Below, in pieces: positions 1-5,691 of a stretch of 17,589 bases of DNA; positions within the stretch are counted from its first letter, which is position 1, and the number at the start of each line of letters is the position of its first letter. The notes under the pieces are model-generated. The model was not told the origin of the DNA, did not search any database, and saw only the letters and a list, made by a program, of their open reading frames with translations. Source of the DNA: SFJ001 sp045118955 (GTDB lineage: Bacteria; Bacillota; Clostridia; Oscillospirales; Ruminococcaceae); assembly GCA_045118955.1 (NCBI GenBank), contig JBGVKB010000061.1, positions 1-17,589 of the forward strand, written 5' to 3'. The translations under genes were made by a program, and so were the position numbers.

Positions 1-260
1 ATCGAGCACGGGGCGATGACCATGCCGTCATGTCGGAAGCTCCCGCTCGAGACGGCCGCCGCGAGATCGTTCACATCGTAGCAGACGTCGCTTAAGGCGG
101 CGGCTTCCTCCAAAGTCATGCCCATCTCGTACTTAAGCGTCTCCTCACCCCACTTTGAGACGATGAGATGGGTCTCAACTCCGCGCTCCCTGAGCGCTTT
201 GAGCAGGCGGATCCCATAGACCGCTCCGGAAGCCCCCGTGATACCGACAATGATCTTCAT
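1..260 (-). CDS. ubiX: UbiX-family flavin prenyltransferase, N-terminal part (cut by window edge)
   Basis: Translating the minus strand from the ATG at 260-258 gives about 86 residues starting MKIIVGITGASGAVYGIRLL. This carries the UbiX/Pad1 fingerprint GITGASGA at residues 6-13, the FMN-binding P-loop-like turn, followed by a helix and a second strand (THLIVSKW). Family knowledge: UbiX prenylates FMN with dimethylallyl phosphate to make prenyl-FMN, the cofactor of UbiD-type decarboxylases, and acts in the cytosol. The frame stays open to base 1, so the C-terminal half lies outside the window and no UbiD partner can be seen. A GGGGTGAG Shine-Dalgarno stretch lies just upstream of the ATG. A hairpin separates it from gdhA and it has its own extended -10 element, so it is probably a separate transcript. 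A related flavoprotein decarboxylase (Dfp-like) is possible, but the motif fits UbiX better. Confidence 0.85.
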   Translation of the reverse strand, partial: MKIIVGITGASGAVYGIRLLKALRERGVETHLIVSKWGEETLKYEMGMTLEEAAALSDVCYDVNDLAAAVSSGSFRHDGMVIAPCS

Positions 261-301
261 ACTCTCTCACCCCGCTGTCTTTTAATATGTTCTGCCGCTC
301 T

Positions 302-310
302 ATTATATCA
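302..310 (-). promoter_or_regulatory. Extended -10 promoter for the ubiX-like gene
   Basis: On the minus strand this reads TGATATAAT, a perfect TATAAT with the TGn extension, about 42 bases upstream of the ubiX start. No good -35 lies 17 bases further up (TGGTGC is weak), which is usual for extended -10 promoters. It sits immediately downstream of the putative gdhA terminator hairpin. Confidence 0.55.
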
Positions 311-320
311 GACGCAAAGA

Positions 321-349
321 CGCCGCACCATCGGGTGCGGCGCCTTTTT
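321..349. terminator. Hairpin terminator between gdhA and ubiX
   Basis: A perfect 9-bp stem (321-329 with 334-342) has a 4-base loop. On the minus strand it follows gdhA by about 40 bases and is trailed by TCTTTGC, a modest U-tract. On the plus strand the trailing tract is CCTTTTT, which is stronger although no plus-strand gene precedes it. It most likely terminates gdhA. Confidence 0.65.
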
Positions 350-383
350 CAGGAAGTTTCTATTGGCAGGAACAATGTTTTCT

Positions 384-1733
384 TTAGAAGATACCCTGAG
401 CCAGCATGGCGTCGGCGACTCTCTCAAAGCCCGCGATGTTGGCGCCGGCGACCAGGTTGTAGCCCAGGCCGTAACGCTCAGCAGCGGCAGCAGAAGAGTC
501 GTGGATCTCCTTCATGATCTGATGCAGCTTGGCATCGACCTCCTCGGCAGTCCAGGACAGGTGCTCGAAGTTCTGGGTCATCTCCAGACCGGAAACAGAC
601 ACGCCACCGGCGTTGACAGCCTTGGAAGGAGCAACGATCATGCCCTCCTGCTCCATCAGGAAGCGCAGAGCATCGTTGGTGGTGGGCATGTTGGCGACCT
701 CGATGTAGTACTTGATGCCGTTGGCGGCGATCTTCTTGGCCTGCTCCATGTTCACGTCGTTCTGGGTAGCAGAAGGCATGATGATGTCAGCCTTGACGCC
801 CCAGGGCTTCTCGCCGGCCACGAACTGGCAGCCGAACTTGTCAGCGTAATCCTGGACCTTGTCACGGCCGGAGGAACGCATCTGCAGCAGGAAGTCGATC
901 TTCTCGGGAGTAGCAACGCCCTCGGGATCGTAGATGTAGCCGTCGGGGCCGGACAGGGTCACGACCTTGGCGCCCAGCTCAGCAGCCTTCTTGCAGATGC
1001 CCCAGCAGACGTTACCAAAGCCGGAAGCAGCGATGGTCTTGCCAACGATGGTGTCACCCTCGTGGGCCAGAACGCTCTCCAGGTAGTAGACAGCGCCGTA
1101 ACCGGTAGCCTCAGGACGGACCAGAGAGCCGCCGAAGGCCAGGCCCTTGCCGGTCAGAGCGACGTTCTCGCTCTTGGTCTTGATGCGGCGGTACTCACCG
1201 TACATGTAGCCGATCTCGCGAGCGCCAACGCCCAGGTCGCCGGCGGGGCAGTCGATCTCGGGGCCGATGAACTGCCACAGGCCATGCATGAAGGCCTGGC
1301 AGAAGCGCATGATCTCACGATCGCTCTTGCCGCGAGGATCGAAGTCAGAGCCGCCCTTGGCACCGCCCATGGGCAGGGTGGTCAGAGCATCCTTGAAGGT
1401 CTGCTCGAAGCCCAGGAACTTGATGACGGACAGGTTGACAGAGGGATGGAAGCGCAGGCCGCCCTTGTAGGGACCGATGGCGCTGTTGTACTGCACACGG
1501 TAGCCGCGGTTGACATGAGGCTTGTGGTTGTCATCCTCCCACACAACGCGGAACTCGATGACGCGCTCGGGCTCGACCATGCGCTCCAGCAGGGCAGCCT
1601 CCTCGTACTCGGGATGCTGATCGATGACGGGAGCCAGGCTGGTCAGAACCTCTTCCACAGTCTGCAGGAACTCAGGCTCGGCGGAGTTCTTAGCACGGGT
1701 CTCTTCCAGGACGCGCTCAATGTACTTGTTCAT
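384..1733 (-). CDS. gdhA: NADP-specific glutamate dehydrogenase
   Basis: 449 residues, the normal length for hexameric bacterial GdhA. It interconverts 2-oxoglutarate plus ammonium and glutamate in the cytosol. Diagnostic blocks: GPYKGGLRFHPSVN at residues 87-100, the catalytic-lysine block PMGGAKGGSDFDP at 121-133 (K126), PAGDLGVGAREIGYMYGEY with D166, and the Rossmann turn ASGFGNV at 236-242. The second strand ends in LSGPDG, which fits the NADP-type (GdhA) rather than the NAD catabolic group. The start is fixed by an AGGAGGTA site seven bases upstream of the ATG. It lies last in a same-strand run of glutamate genes after two gltS copies, with its own promoter-like sequence in the 118-bp gap, so separate control is likely. 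Codon use is strongly restricted, like the gltS genes, suggesting high expression. Confidence 0.97.
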   Translation of the reverse strand: MNKYIERVLEETRAKNSAEPEFLQTVEEVLTSLAPVIDQHPEYEEAALLERMVEPERVIEFRVVWEDDNHKPHVNRGYRVQYNSAIGPYKGGLRFHPSVNLSVIKFLGFEQTFKDALTTLPMGGAKGGSDFDPRGKSDREIMRFCQAFMHGLWQFIGPEIDCPAGDLGVGAREIGYMYGEYRRIKTKSENVALTGKGLAFGGSLVRPEATGYGAVYYLESVLAHEGDTIVGKTIAASGFGNVCWGICKKAAELGAKVVTLSGPDGYIYDPEGVATPEKIDFLLQMRSSGRDKVQDYADKFGCQFVAGEKPWGVKADIIMPSATQNDVNMEQAKKIAANGIKYYIEVANMPTTNDALRFLMEQEGMIVAPSKAVNAGGVSVSGLEMTQNFEHLSWTAEEVDAKLHQIMKEIHDSSAAAAERYGLGYNLVAGANIAGFERVADAMLAQGIF

Positions 1734-1740
1734 TGTTCTT

Positions 1741-1849
1741 TACCTCCTAAAATCTCATGCCTTTTTGGGCATGTGTTCGAAATAGGGTTGAGGGGCGGTC
1801 AGCGGCCTTCTGGCAAAGGCCTGTATACTTGGCTGAACCCCTTGATCAA
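1741..1849 (-). promoter_or_regulatory. gdhA promoter, leader hairpins and ribosome binding site
   Basis: In the 118-bp gap the minus strand carries TTGATC (1849-1844), a 16-base spacer and TATACA (1827-1822), a plausible sigma-A promoter. Directly after the -10 is a perfect dyad, GGCCTT with AAGGCC (1804-1809 with 1816-1821), which could be an operator or part of a weak terminator for the upstream gltS. Near the gene the leader can fold CATGCC with GGCATG (1756-1761 with 1768-1773, A-rich loop), eight bases upstream of the strong AGGAGGTA site (1748-1741). No GlnL-type repeat is visible here, unlike the gltS genes. Confidence 0.5.
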
Positions 1850-1851
1850 AC

Positions 1852-3039
1852 TTAACCCAGGAAGTTCAGGAAAGCCGAGATGATAACGCTGTTGAAGAAG
1901 TCGATGAACAGACTGCCGACCAGAGGCACCACGAAGAAGGCGCGGGGGGCAGGACCGTACTTGTTGGCAATGGCACCCATGTTGGCCATGGCGTTGGGGG
2001 TAGCACCCATGCCGAAGCCGCAGGTAGCGGAGCACATCACAGCGGCCTCGTAATCGCGGCCCATGACGTTGAAGACAACAAAGTAGGCGAAGAAGAACAT
2101 CAGGACGGTCTGGGCGATCAGCATGACGATCATGGGGATGGCCAGATCAGCCAGCTGCCACAGCTTCAGAGCCATCAGGGCCTGGGCCAGGAACAGGTTC
2201 AGGCTCAGGTTGCCCAGGGCGTCGATCTCGGGCATGGGAGCCTCGATCTTGGCAGCGTCAACGATGTTGCGAATGAGGGCGGCAGCCAGCATGGCGCCGA
2301 TGTAGCTGGGCATGGTCAGGCCGGCCTTCACAATCAGGGAAGAGATGATCTCACCCAGACCAATGGCCAGAGCGAAGAACAGGGCAGCGTTCAGGAACTT
2401 CTCGTTGCTGACCTCGCGGACGACAGAGCTGTCATCGGCGACGTCCTGAGTGACCTTGGCAGTGGACTTCAGGTCATGCTTCTTGATGCGGGTGGTACCG
2501 ACAGGGCCGCCCAGCATGGAGCCGGCAACCAGGCCGAAGGTAGCAGCGGCGACAGCCACGGCGGCGGCGCCATCAACACCCAGACCCTCGATCAGGGGAC
2601 CAAAGGAACCGGCAGTACCGTGGCCACCGACCATGGGCACGGAACCGACGCACAGACCCAGACGGGGATCCAGGCCGAACAGGCCGGCCAGACCGCAGCC
2701 CAGGACGTCCTGCAGGACGACCAGAACGATGGACACGCCCAGGAACATAAAGACCTGGATGCCGCCCTTCTTCAGCAGAGCGAAGCTGGCCATGAAGCCA
2801 ACGCTGGTGAAGAAGACGGTCATGAAGAAGCTCTGCAGGGTGCCATCAAAGCTGATGGTGGCAACACCGGTGACATACAGAACCAGGTGGACCAGGGAGT
2901 AAATGATGCCGCCGACAACGGGGGCGGGGATGCAGAACTTGCTCAGCAGCGGGACCTTCTTAACAATGAAGCGACCCAGCAGCAGTACCAGAGCCGCGAT
3001 CGCGGTCGCATGGTACATGTTCAAAGAAATTTCGATCAT
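1852..3039 (-). CDS. gltS: Sodium/glutamate symporter GltS, copy 1
   Basis: 395 residues with many hydrophobic helices; an inner-membrane Na+/glutamate porter of the ESS (GltS) family, usually about 400 residues. Family-like blocks: IPAPVVGG near residue 37, TSVGFMASFALLKKGG near 78-93, VGGHGTAGSFGP near 137, GSMLGGPVG near 173, and the mirrored C-terminal half with GNLSLNLFLAQALM and CGFGMGATPNAMANM. A polar variable loop (about 190-212) separates the two halves. The start is set by an AGGAGAG site five bases upstream of ATG; a second in-frame ATG at codon 8 is less well placed. It is clearly paralogous to copy 2, with about four fifths of residues matching by eye and the last 60 or so nearly identical. 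It lies between gltS copy 2 and gdhA, with a GlnL-like box and a structured leader upstream. Confidence 0.95.
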   Translation of the reverse strand: MIEISLNMYHATAIAALVLLLGRFIVKKVPLLSKFCIPAPVVGGIIYSLVHLVLYVTGVATISFDGTLQSFFMTVFFTSVGFMASFALLKKGGIQVFMFLGVSIVLVVLQDVLGCGLAGLFGLDPRLGLCVGSVPMVGGHGTAGSFGPLIEGLGVDGAAAVAVAAATFGLVAGSMLGGPVGTTRIKKHDLKSTAKVTQDVADDSSVVREVSNEKFLNAALFFALAIGLGEIISSLIVKAGLTMPSYIGAMLAAALIRNIVDAAKIEAPMPEIDALGNLSLNLFLAQALMALKLWQLADLAIPMIVMLIAQTVLMFFFAYFVVFNVMGRDYEAAVMCSATCGFGMGATPNAMANMGAIANKYGPAPRAFFVVPLVGSLFIDFFNSVIISAFLNFLG

Positions 3040-3119
3040 GTTTCTCTCCTCTTTTCATCTTTGTTTCTCACACAACGTACAGTAGGGGTCGGCCTACTGC
3101 ACCCGATGAAAAGAGTTTA
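3040..3119 (-). promoter_or_regulatory. Structured leader of gltS copy 1 with -10 element
   Basis: The minus strand carries a -10-like TAAACT with TGn extension (3119-3114). The leader has two nested pairings: an 11-bp outer pair (CTCTTTTCATC at 3115-3105 with GATGAAAAGAG at 3059-3049) whose 3' arm runs into the AGGAGAG ribosome site (3050-3044), and an inner hairpin (7-bp core, 3080-3086 with 3093-3099, 6-base loop, extendable past one mismatch). The same plan with different bases occurs before gltS copy 2. If TAAACT is the true -10, most of the 5' outer arm lies upstream of the transcript start and the dyad would act in DNA instead. Confidence 0.5.
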
Positions 3120-3130
3120 CCAATTTTCTA

Positions 3131-3146
3131 TCAAAAACCTACAAAA
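3131..3146 (-). promoter_or_regulatory. GlnL-like direct-repeat box upstream of gltS copy 1
   Basis: The minus strand reads TTTTGTAGGTTTTTGA: two TTTTG hexamers ten bases apart. I recall TTTTGT-N4-TTTTGT as the B. subtilis GlnL operator at the glsA-glnT promoter. The box overlaps a poor -35 (TTGTAG, 3144-3139) 19 bases from the -10, typical of an activator-dependent promoter. The same box at the same place precedes gltS copy 2. Confidence 0.6.
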
Positions 3147-3382
3147 AAATACCTCGAAAGCAGATTTGCTTGATCGAATTGCTGGTTTTTTGGCGGAATC
3201 ACCGAAGTGATTGAATCTGCTTTAGTGCTTTTGACGAGGGGTTTGTACGTCTTTGTGCAAAACTGGCGACTTTTTGTACAACTTTTTACTTGCTTAAAGT
3301 TTTTACAAAAAGTTCAAAAAACTTCACAAGTTCCGCATTATGGAATATCGTCCATTTCCTGCGATCACCAAGGCCGATTTGC
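3147..3382. other. AT-rich gap between the gltS copies with nested inverted repeats
   Basis: No convincing gene lies here. It holds a perfect 10-bp inverted repeat (AAAGCAGATT 3157-3166 with AATCTGCTTT 3214-3223) enclosing a 6-bp hairpin (3197-3202 with 3207-3212) that on the minus strand has a stable C(TTCG)G tetraloop. The part nearest gltS copy 2 (3250-3330) is rich in ACTTTTT/AAAAAGT runs. Its only terminator-like structure for gltS copy 2 is a weak AACTT/AAGTT stem followed by T residues. Confidence 0.4.
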
Positions 3383-4573
3383 TCAGCCCAGGACATTCAG
3401 GAAGGTGGAGATGATCACGCTGTTGAAGAAGTCGATGAACAGGCTGCCGACCAGGGGCACCACGAAGAAGGCGCGGGGGGCAGGACCGTACTTGTTGGCG
3501 ATGGCGCCCATGTTGGCCATGGCGTTGGGGGTAGCGCCCATGCCGAAGCCGCAGGTGGCGGCGGACATGACAGCAGCCTCGTAGTCGCGACCCATGATGT
3601 TGAACACCACGAAGTAGGCGTAGAAAGCCATGAAGACGGTCTGAACCAGCAGGATGATGATCATGGGCAGAGCCAGATCGATCAGCTGCCACAGCTTCAG
3701 GCCCATCAGAGCCATGGCCAGGAACAGGTTCAGGCTCAGGTTGCCCAGAGCATCGATCTCGGCCATGGGAGCCTCGACCTTGGCGGCGTCAACGATGTTG
3801 CGGATAATAGCAGCAGCCAGCATGGCGCCGATGTAGCTGGGCATGGTCATGCCGATGGCGACGAAACCCTTGGAGATGATCTCGCCGGTGCCGATGGCCA
3901 GAGCGAAGTACAGAGCGGCGTTCAGGAACTTCTCGTTGCTGACCTCAGGAGCGGCGGCCTCAGCGGCATCGCTGTTCTGAGCAACGGAAGTAACGGTGGA
4001 CTTCAGGTTGTGCTTCTTCAGACGGGCAGTGGCAACAGGGCCGCCCATCATGGAGCCAGAGACCAGACCATAGGTAGCAGCAGCCAGAGACACGACGGCA
4101 GCGCCCTCAATGCCCAGGCCCTCCATCATGGGGCCAAAGGAACCGGCAGTGCCGTGACCGCCAACCAGAGGGATGGAGCCCATGGCCAGACCCAGACGAG
4201 GATCCAGGCCCAGAACACCGGCCAGAGCGGAGCCGATGATATCCTGGCAGGTGACCAGAACGATGGACACGCCCAGGAAAATGAAAACCTGGACGCCGCC
4301 TTTCTTCAGCAGAGCAAAGCTGGCCATGAAGCCAACGCTGGTGAAGAAGACGGTCATGAAGAAGCTCTGCAGGGTGCCGTCAAAGCTGATGGTGGCGACA
4401 CCGGTCATGTACAGGGCCAGATGCACCAGAGAGTACACCAGACCACCCACAACGGGGGCAGGGATGCAGTAGCGGCTGAAAACAGGAACCTTCTTGACCA
4501 GAAGACGGCCCAGCATCAGCACCAGCGCTGCAACGGCAGTGGCATGATACATGTTCATAGTGATTTCGATCAT
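3383..4573 (-). CDS. gltS: Sodium/glutamate symporter GltS, copy 2
   Basis: 396 residues, the same family and topology as the neighbouring copy: N-terminal MIEITMNMYHATAVAALVLM, IPAPVVGG, VGGHGTAGSFGP, GGPVA, a variable polar loop at about 191-213 rich in alanine, serine and acidic residues, then GNLSLNLFLAMALM and CGFGMGATPNAMANM. It should import glutamate with sodium across the cytoplasmic membrane. The C-terminal stretch from FGMGATPN to DFFNSVIIS is identical to copy 1, and long DNA stretches there are nearly the same, whereas other helices and the central loop differ, so duplication followed by partial gene conversion is possible. The start uses ATG with AGGAGAG five bases upstream. It lies 276 bp downstream of the GlnL-like regulator on the same strand, with a GlnL-type box and structured leader of its own. 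Confidence 0.95.
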   Translation of the reverse strand: MIEITMNMYHATAVAALVLMLGRLLVKKVPVFSRYCIPAPVVGGLVYSLVHLALYMTGVATISFDGTLQSFFMTVFFTSVGFMASFALLKKGGVQVFIFLGVSIVLVTCQDIIGSALAGVLGLDPRLGLAMGSIPLVGGHGTAGSFGPMMEGLGIEGAAVVSLAAATYGLVSGSMMGGPVATARLKKHNLKSTVTSVAQNSDAAEAAAPEVSNEKFLNAALYFALAIGTGEIISKGFVAIGMTMPSYIGAMLAAAIIRNIVDAAKVEAPMAEIDALGNLSLNLFLAMALMGLKLWQLIDLALPMIIILLVQTVFMAFYAYFVVFNIMGRDYEAAVMSAATCGFGMGATPNAMANMGAIANKYGPAPRAFFVVPLVGSLFIDFFNSVIISTFLNVLG

Positions 4574-4651
4574 TGATTCTCTCCTCTTTCCATATTCGGT
4601 TTCTCGCGTATGCTTCGGGCGGATTCCCGAAGCCCTTATGGAAAGATTATG
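4574..4651 (-). promoter_or_regulatory. Structured leader of gltS copy 2 with -10 element
   Basis: Minus-strand CATAAT (4651-4646) is a good -10. An outer pair of 10 bp joins TCTTTCCATA (4646-4637) with TATGGAAAGA (4594-4585), next to the AGGAGAG site (4585-4579). Inside is an 8-bp hairpin GCTTCGGG/CCCGAAGC (4612-4619 with 4626-4633) with a 6-base loop. Compared with copy 1, two base pairs of the outer arm have changed on both sides, the inner stem has an unrelated sequence, and an unpaired GAGAAAC is kept between them. Confidence 0.5.
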
Positions 4652-4662
4652 GTGTCAATTTA

Positions 4663-4678
4663 TCAAAAATCTACAAAT
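4663..4678 (-). promoter_or_regulatory. GlnL-like direct-repeat box upstream of gltS copy 2
   Basis: The minus strand reads ATTTGTAGATTTTTGA, matching the copy 1 box in 14 of 16 positions while the DNA further upstream is unrelated. It overlaps the TTGTAG hexamer (4676-4671), 19 bases from the CATAAT -10, exactly the geometry at copy 1. Confidence 0.6.
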
Positions 4679-4680
4679 TC

Positions 4681-4800
4681 AGCCGTCGCTGCGAAGTAAT
4701 TCAGCCTTTTGCACCAACGCCCCAAGGGGAACGCTTTGTTGGATTGCGGCGCTCTTGGTCAGCCCGCCGTTCCCCCTGCGCAAGATAGTAAAGTTTTGAA
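4681..4800. repeat. Stem-rich intergenic stretch, possible dispersed repeat
   Basis: This GC-rich block, set in an otherwise AT-rich gap, has GGGGAACG (4726-4733) paired with CGTTCCCC (4768-4775) and an overlapping CCCCAAGGGG (4720-4729). It has no ribosome site and no credible ORF. It looks like a short intergenic repeat of the REP/MITE kind, but only one copy is in the window, so that is a guess. Confidence 0.25.
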
Positions 4801-4819
4801 GTTTTCGGAAAGGCAGTGC

Positions 4820-4849
4820 GCTTTCTTTTTGAAACTTTTTGAAGAAAGC
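4820..4849 (-). terminator. Weak hairpin after the response regulator
   Basis: GCTTTCTT (4820-4827) pairs with AAGAAAGC (4842-4849), an 8-bp stem with a 14-base loop, starting at the base after the response-regulator stop codon. No T-run follows on the minus strand, so termination would be inefficient and some read-through into gltS is possible. Confidence 0.35.
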
Positions 4850-5689
4850 TCATTCCTCCATGATGATCATCAGACCATCCAGGAACTTTTTGAGGCTGAC
4901 CTTGCCGCCGGTGGGACGGCGGCCGCGGATGTGATCCATCTCAGCGCGGATCTCCTCAAAGGGGAACAGACTGCCCGAATAGCGGGCGAAGGTCTCGTTG
5001 GTGTAATCCTCACAGCCCATGTGGGCCAGATTGACCATGCCGGCGGCCACAGCGCGGCGGGCGCGCTGCTCCATGTTCTTGGGGGTGGGGCACAGGGCCT
5101 CGCACAGCTGACCCACACTGGTCTGGGCCACGGTCAGATGATTTTCATACAGATAGCCGCACATCTTCAGGATGTCCGCCGAGCCTTTCTCGCCGGACAT
5201 ACCCAGCGACCCCAGCACGTTCTGCACCCGGCGCAGGCGCTGAGCCTCGTCGCTGGGGGGCGCGGGGGTGTCAGGGGTGCCGCTGAACATACTGCGGATG
5301 CTGGCCAGCGTGCGCTCGTTCGCCACCTGCTGGGTCACATTCTGCAGCACGCCGCGCACCTCCAGCAGGTTGATGGGCTTGGAGATGAAGAAATTGATGC
5401 CGGCGCTGTACGCCTTGCCGATCAGGGTCTTGTCTGACACCTGACTCAGCATGACACACTTGCCCGTAAAGCCCTGTGCGCGCAGATCGGTGATGACCTC
5501 GATGCCGTCGCGCTGGGGCATGAAGAAGTCCATCAGGATCACATCCGGCCGGGTGGCCAGGATCTCGCCTGTGGTGGGCATCCCGTCGGCGGAATCGCCG
5601 CAGATCTGGCCCAGCTTCTCACTGATGATGATACGGGAAAGATTGTGGATGATGGACGGATCGTCCTCCATGATATAGATCCGGACCAA
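4850..5689 (-). CDS. glnL: GlnL/YcbB-like response regulator
   Basis: About 279 residues. The N-terminal receiver domain (about 1-120) shows the acidic cluster MEDDPS, the phospho-acceptor aspartate in DVILMDFFMP (D56 counted from the upstream TTG), the switch serine in VMLS (S84) and the lysine in FFISKP (K106). After a Pro/Ala linker, the C-terminal half (about 145-281) resembles the YcbB-type DNA-binding domain rather than OmpR or LuxR types. In B. subtilis this family, with its kinase, activates glutaminase and glutamine transport genes. There is no ATG at the start: TTG at 5695 is too close to AAGGAGG, whereas TTG at 5689 has seven-base spacing and is preferred; either start fits the fold. 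It nearly abuts the kinase stop, so the two are translationally coupled. It precedes the gltS genes, its likely targets. Confidence 0.85.
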   Translation of the reverse strand: MVRIYIMEDDPSIIHNLSRIIISEKLGQICGDSADGMPTTGEILATRPDVILMDFFMPQRDGIEVITDLRAQGFTGKCVMLSQVSDKTLIGKAYSAGINFFISKPINLLEVRGVLQNVTQQVANERTLASIRSMFSGTPDTPAPPSDEAQRLRRVQNVLGSLGMSGEKGSADILKMCGYLYENHLTVAQTSVGQLCEALCPTPKNMEQRARRAVAAGMVNLAHMGCEDYTNETFARYSGSLFPFEEIRAEMDHIRGRRPTGGKVSLKKFLDGLMIIMEE

Positions 5690-5691
5690 GC

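Noticed and set aside
168..1883. A 571-codon plus-strand frame opposite gdhA, and similar ones opposite the gltS genes (2476-3210, 3290-4576)
   Set aside because: These are antisense shadows of strongly codon-biased genes; the minus-strand frames carry clear GdhA and GltS motifs.
3295..3330. TTTTTTGAACTTTTTGT on the minus strand as another GlnL-like repeat
   Set aside because: The repeat period is nine, not ten, bases and it lies over 250 bases from the gltS copy 1 start, closer to the end of gltS copy 2.
4827..4842. TTTTGA-AACT-TTTTGA on the plus strand, resembling the GlnL box
   Set aside because: It faces away from gltS, lies in the loop of a hairpin next to the regulator stop codon, has no promoter beside it, and such T-rich runs recur in these gaps. 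The two conserved boxes at the gltS promoters are better supported.
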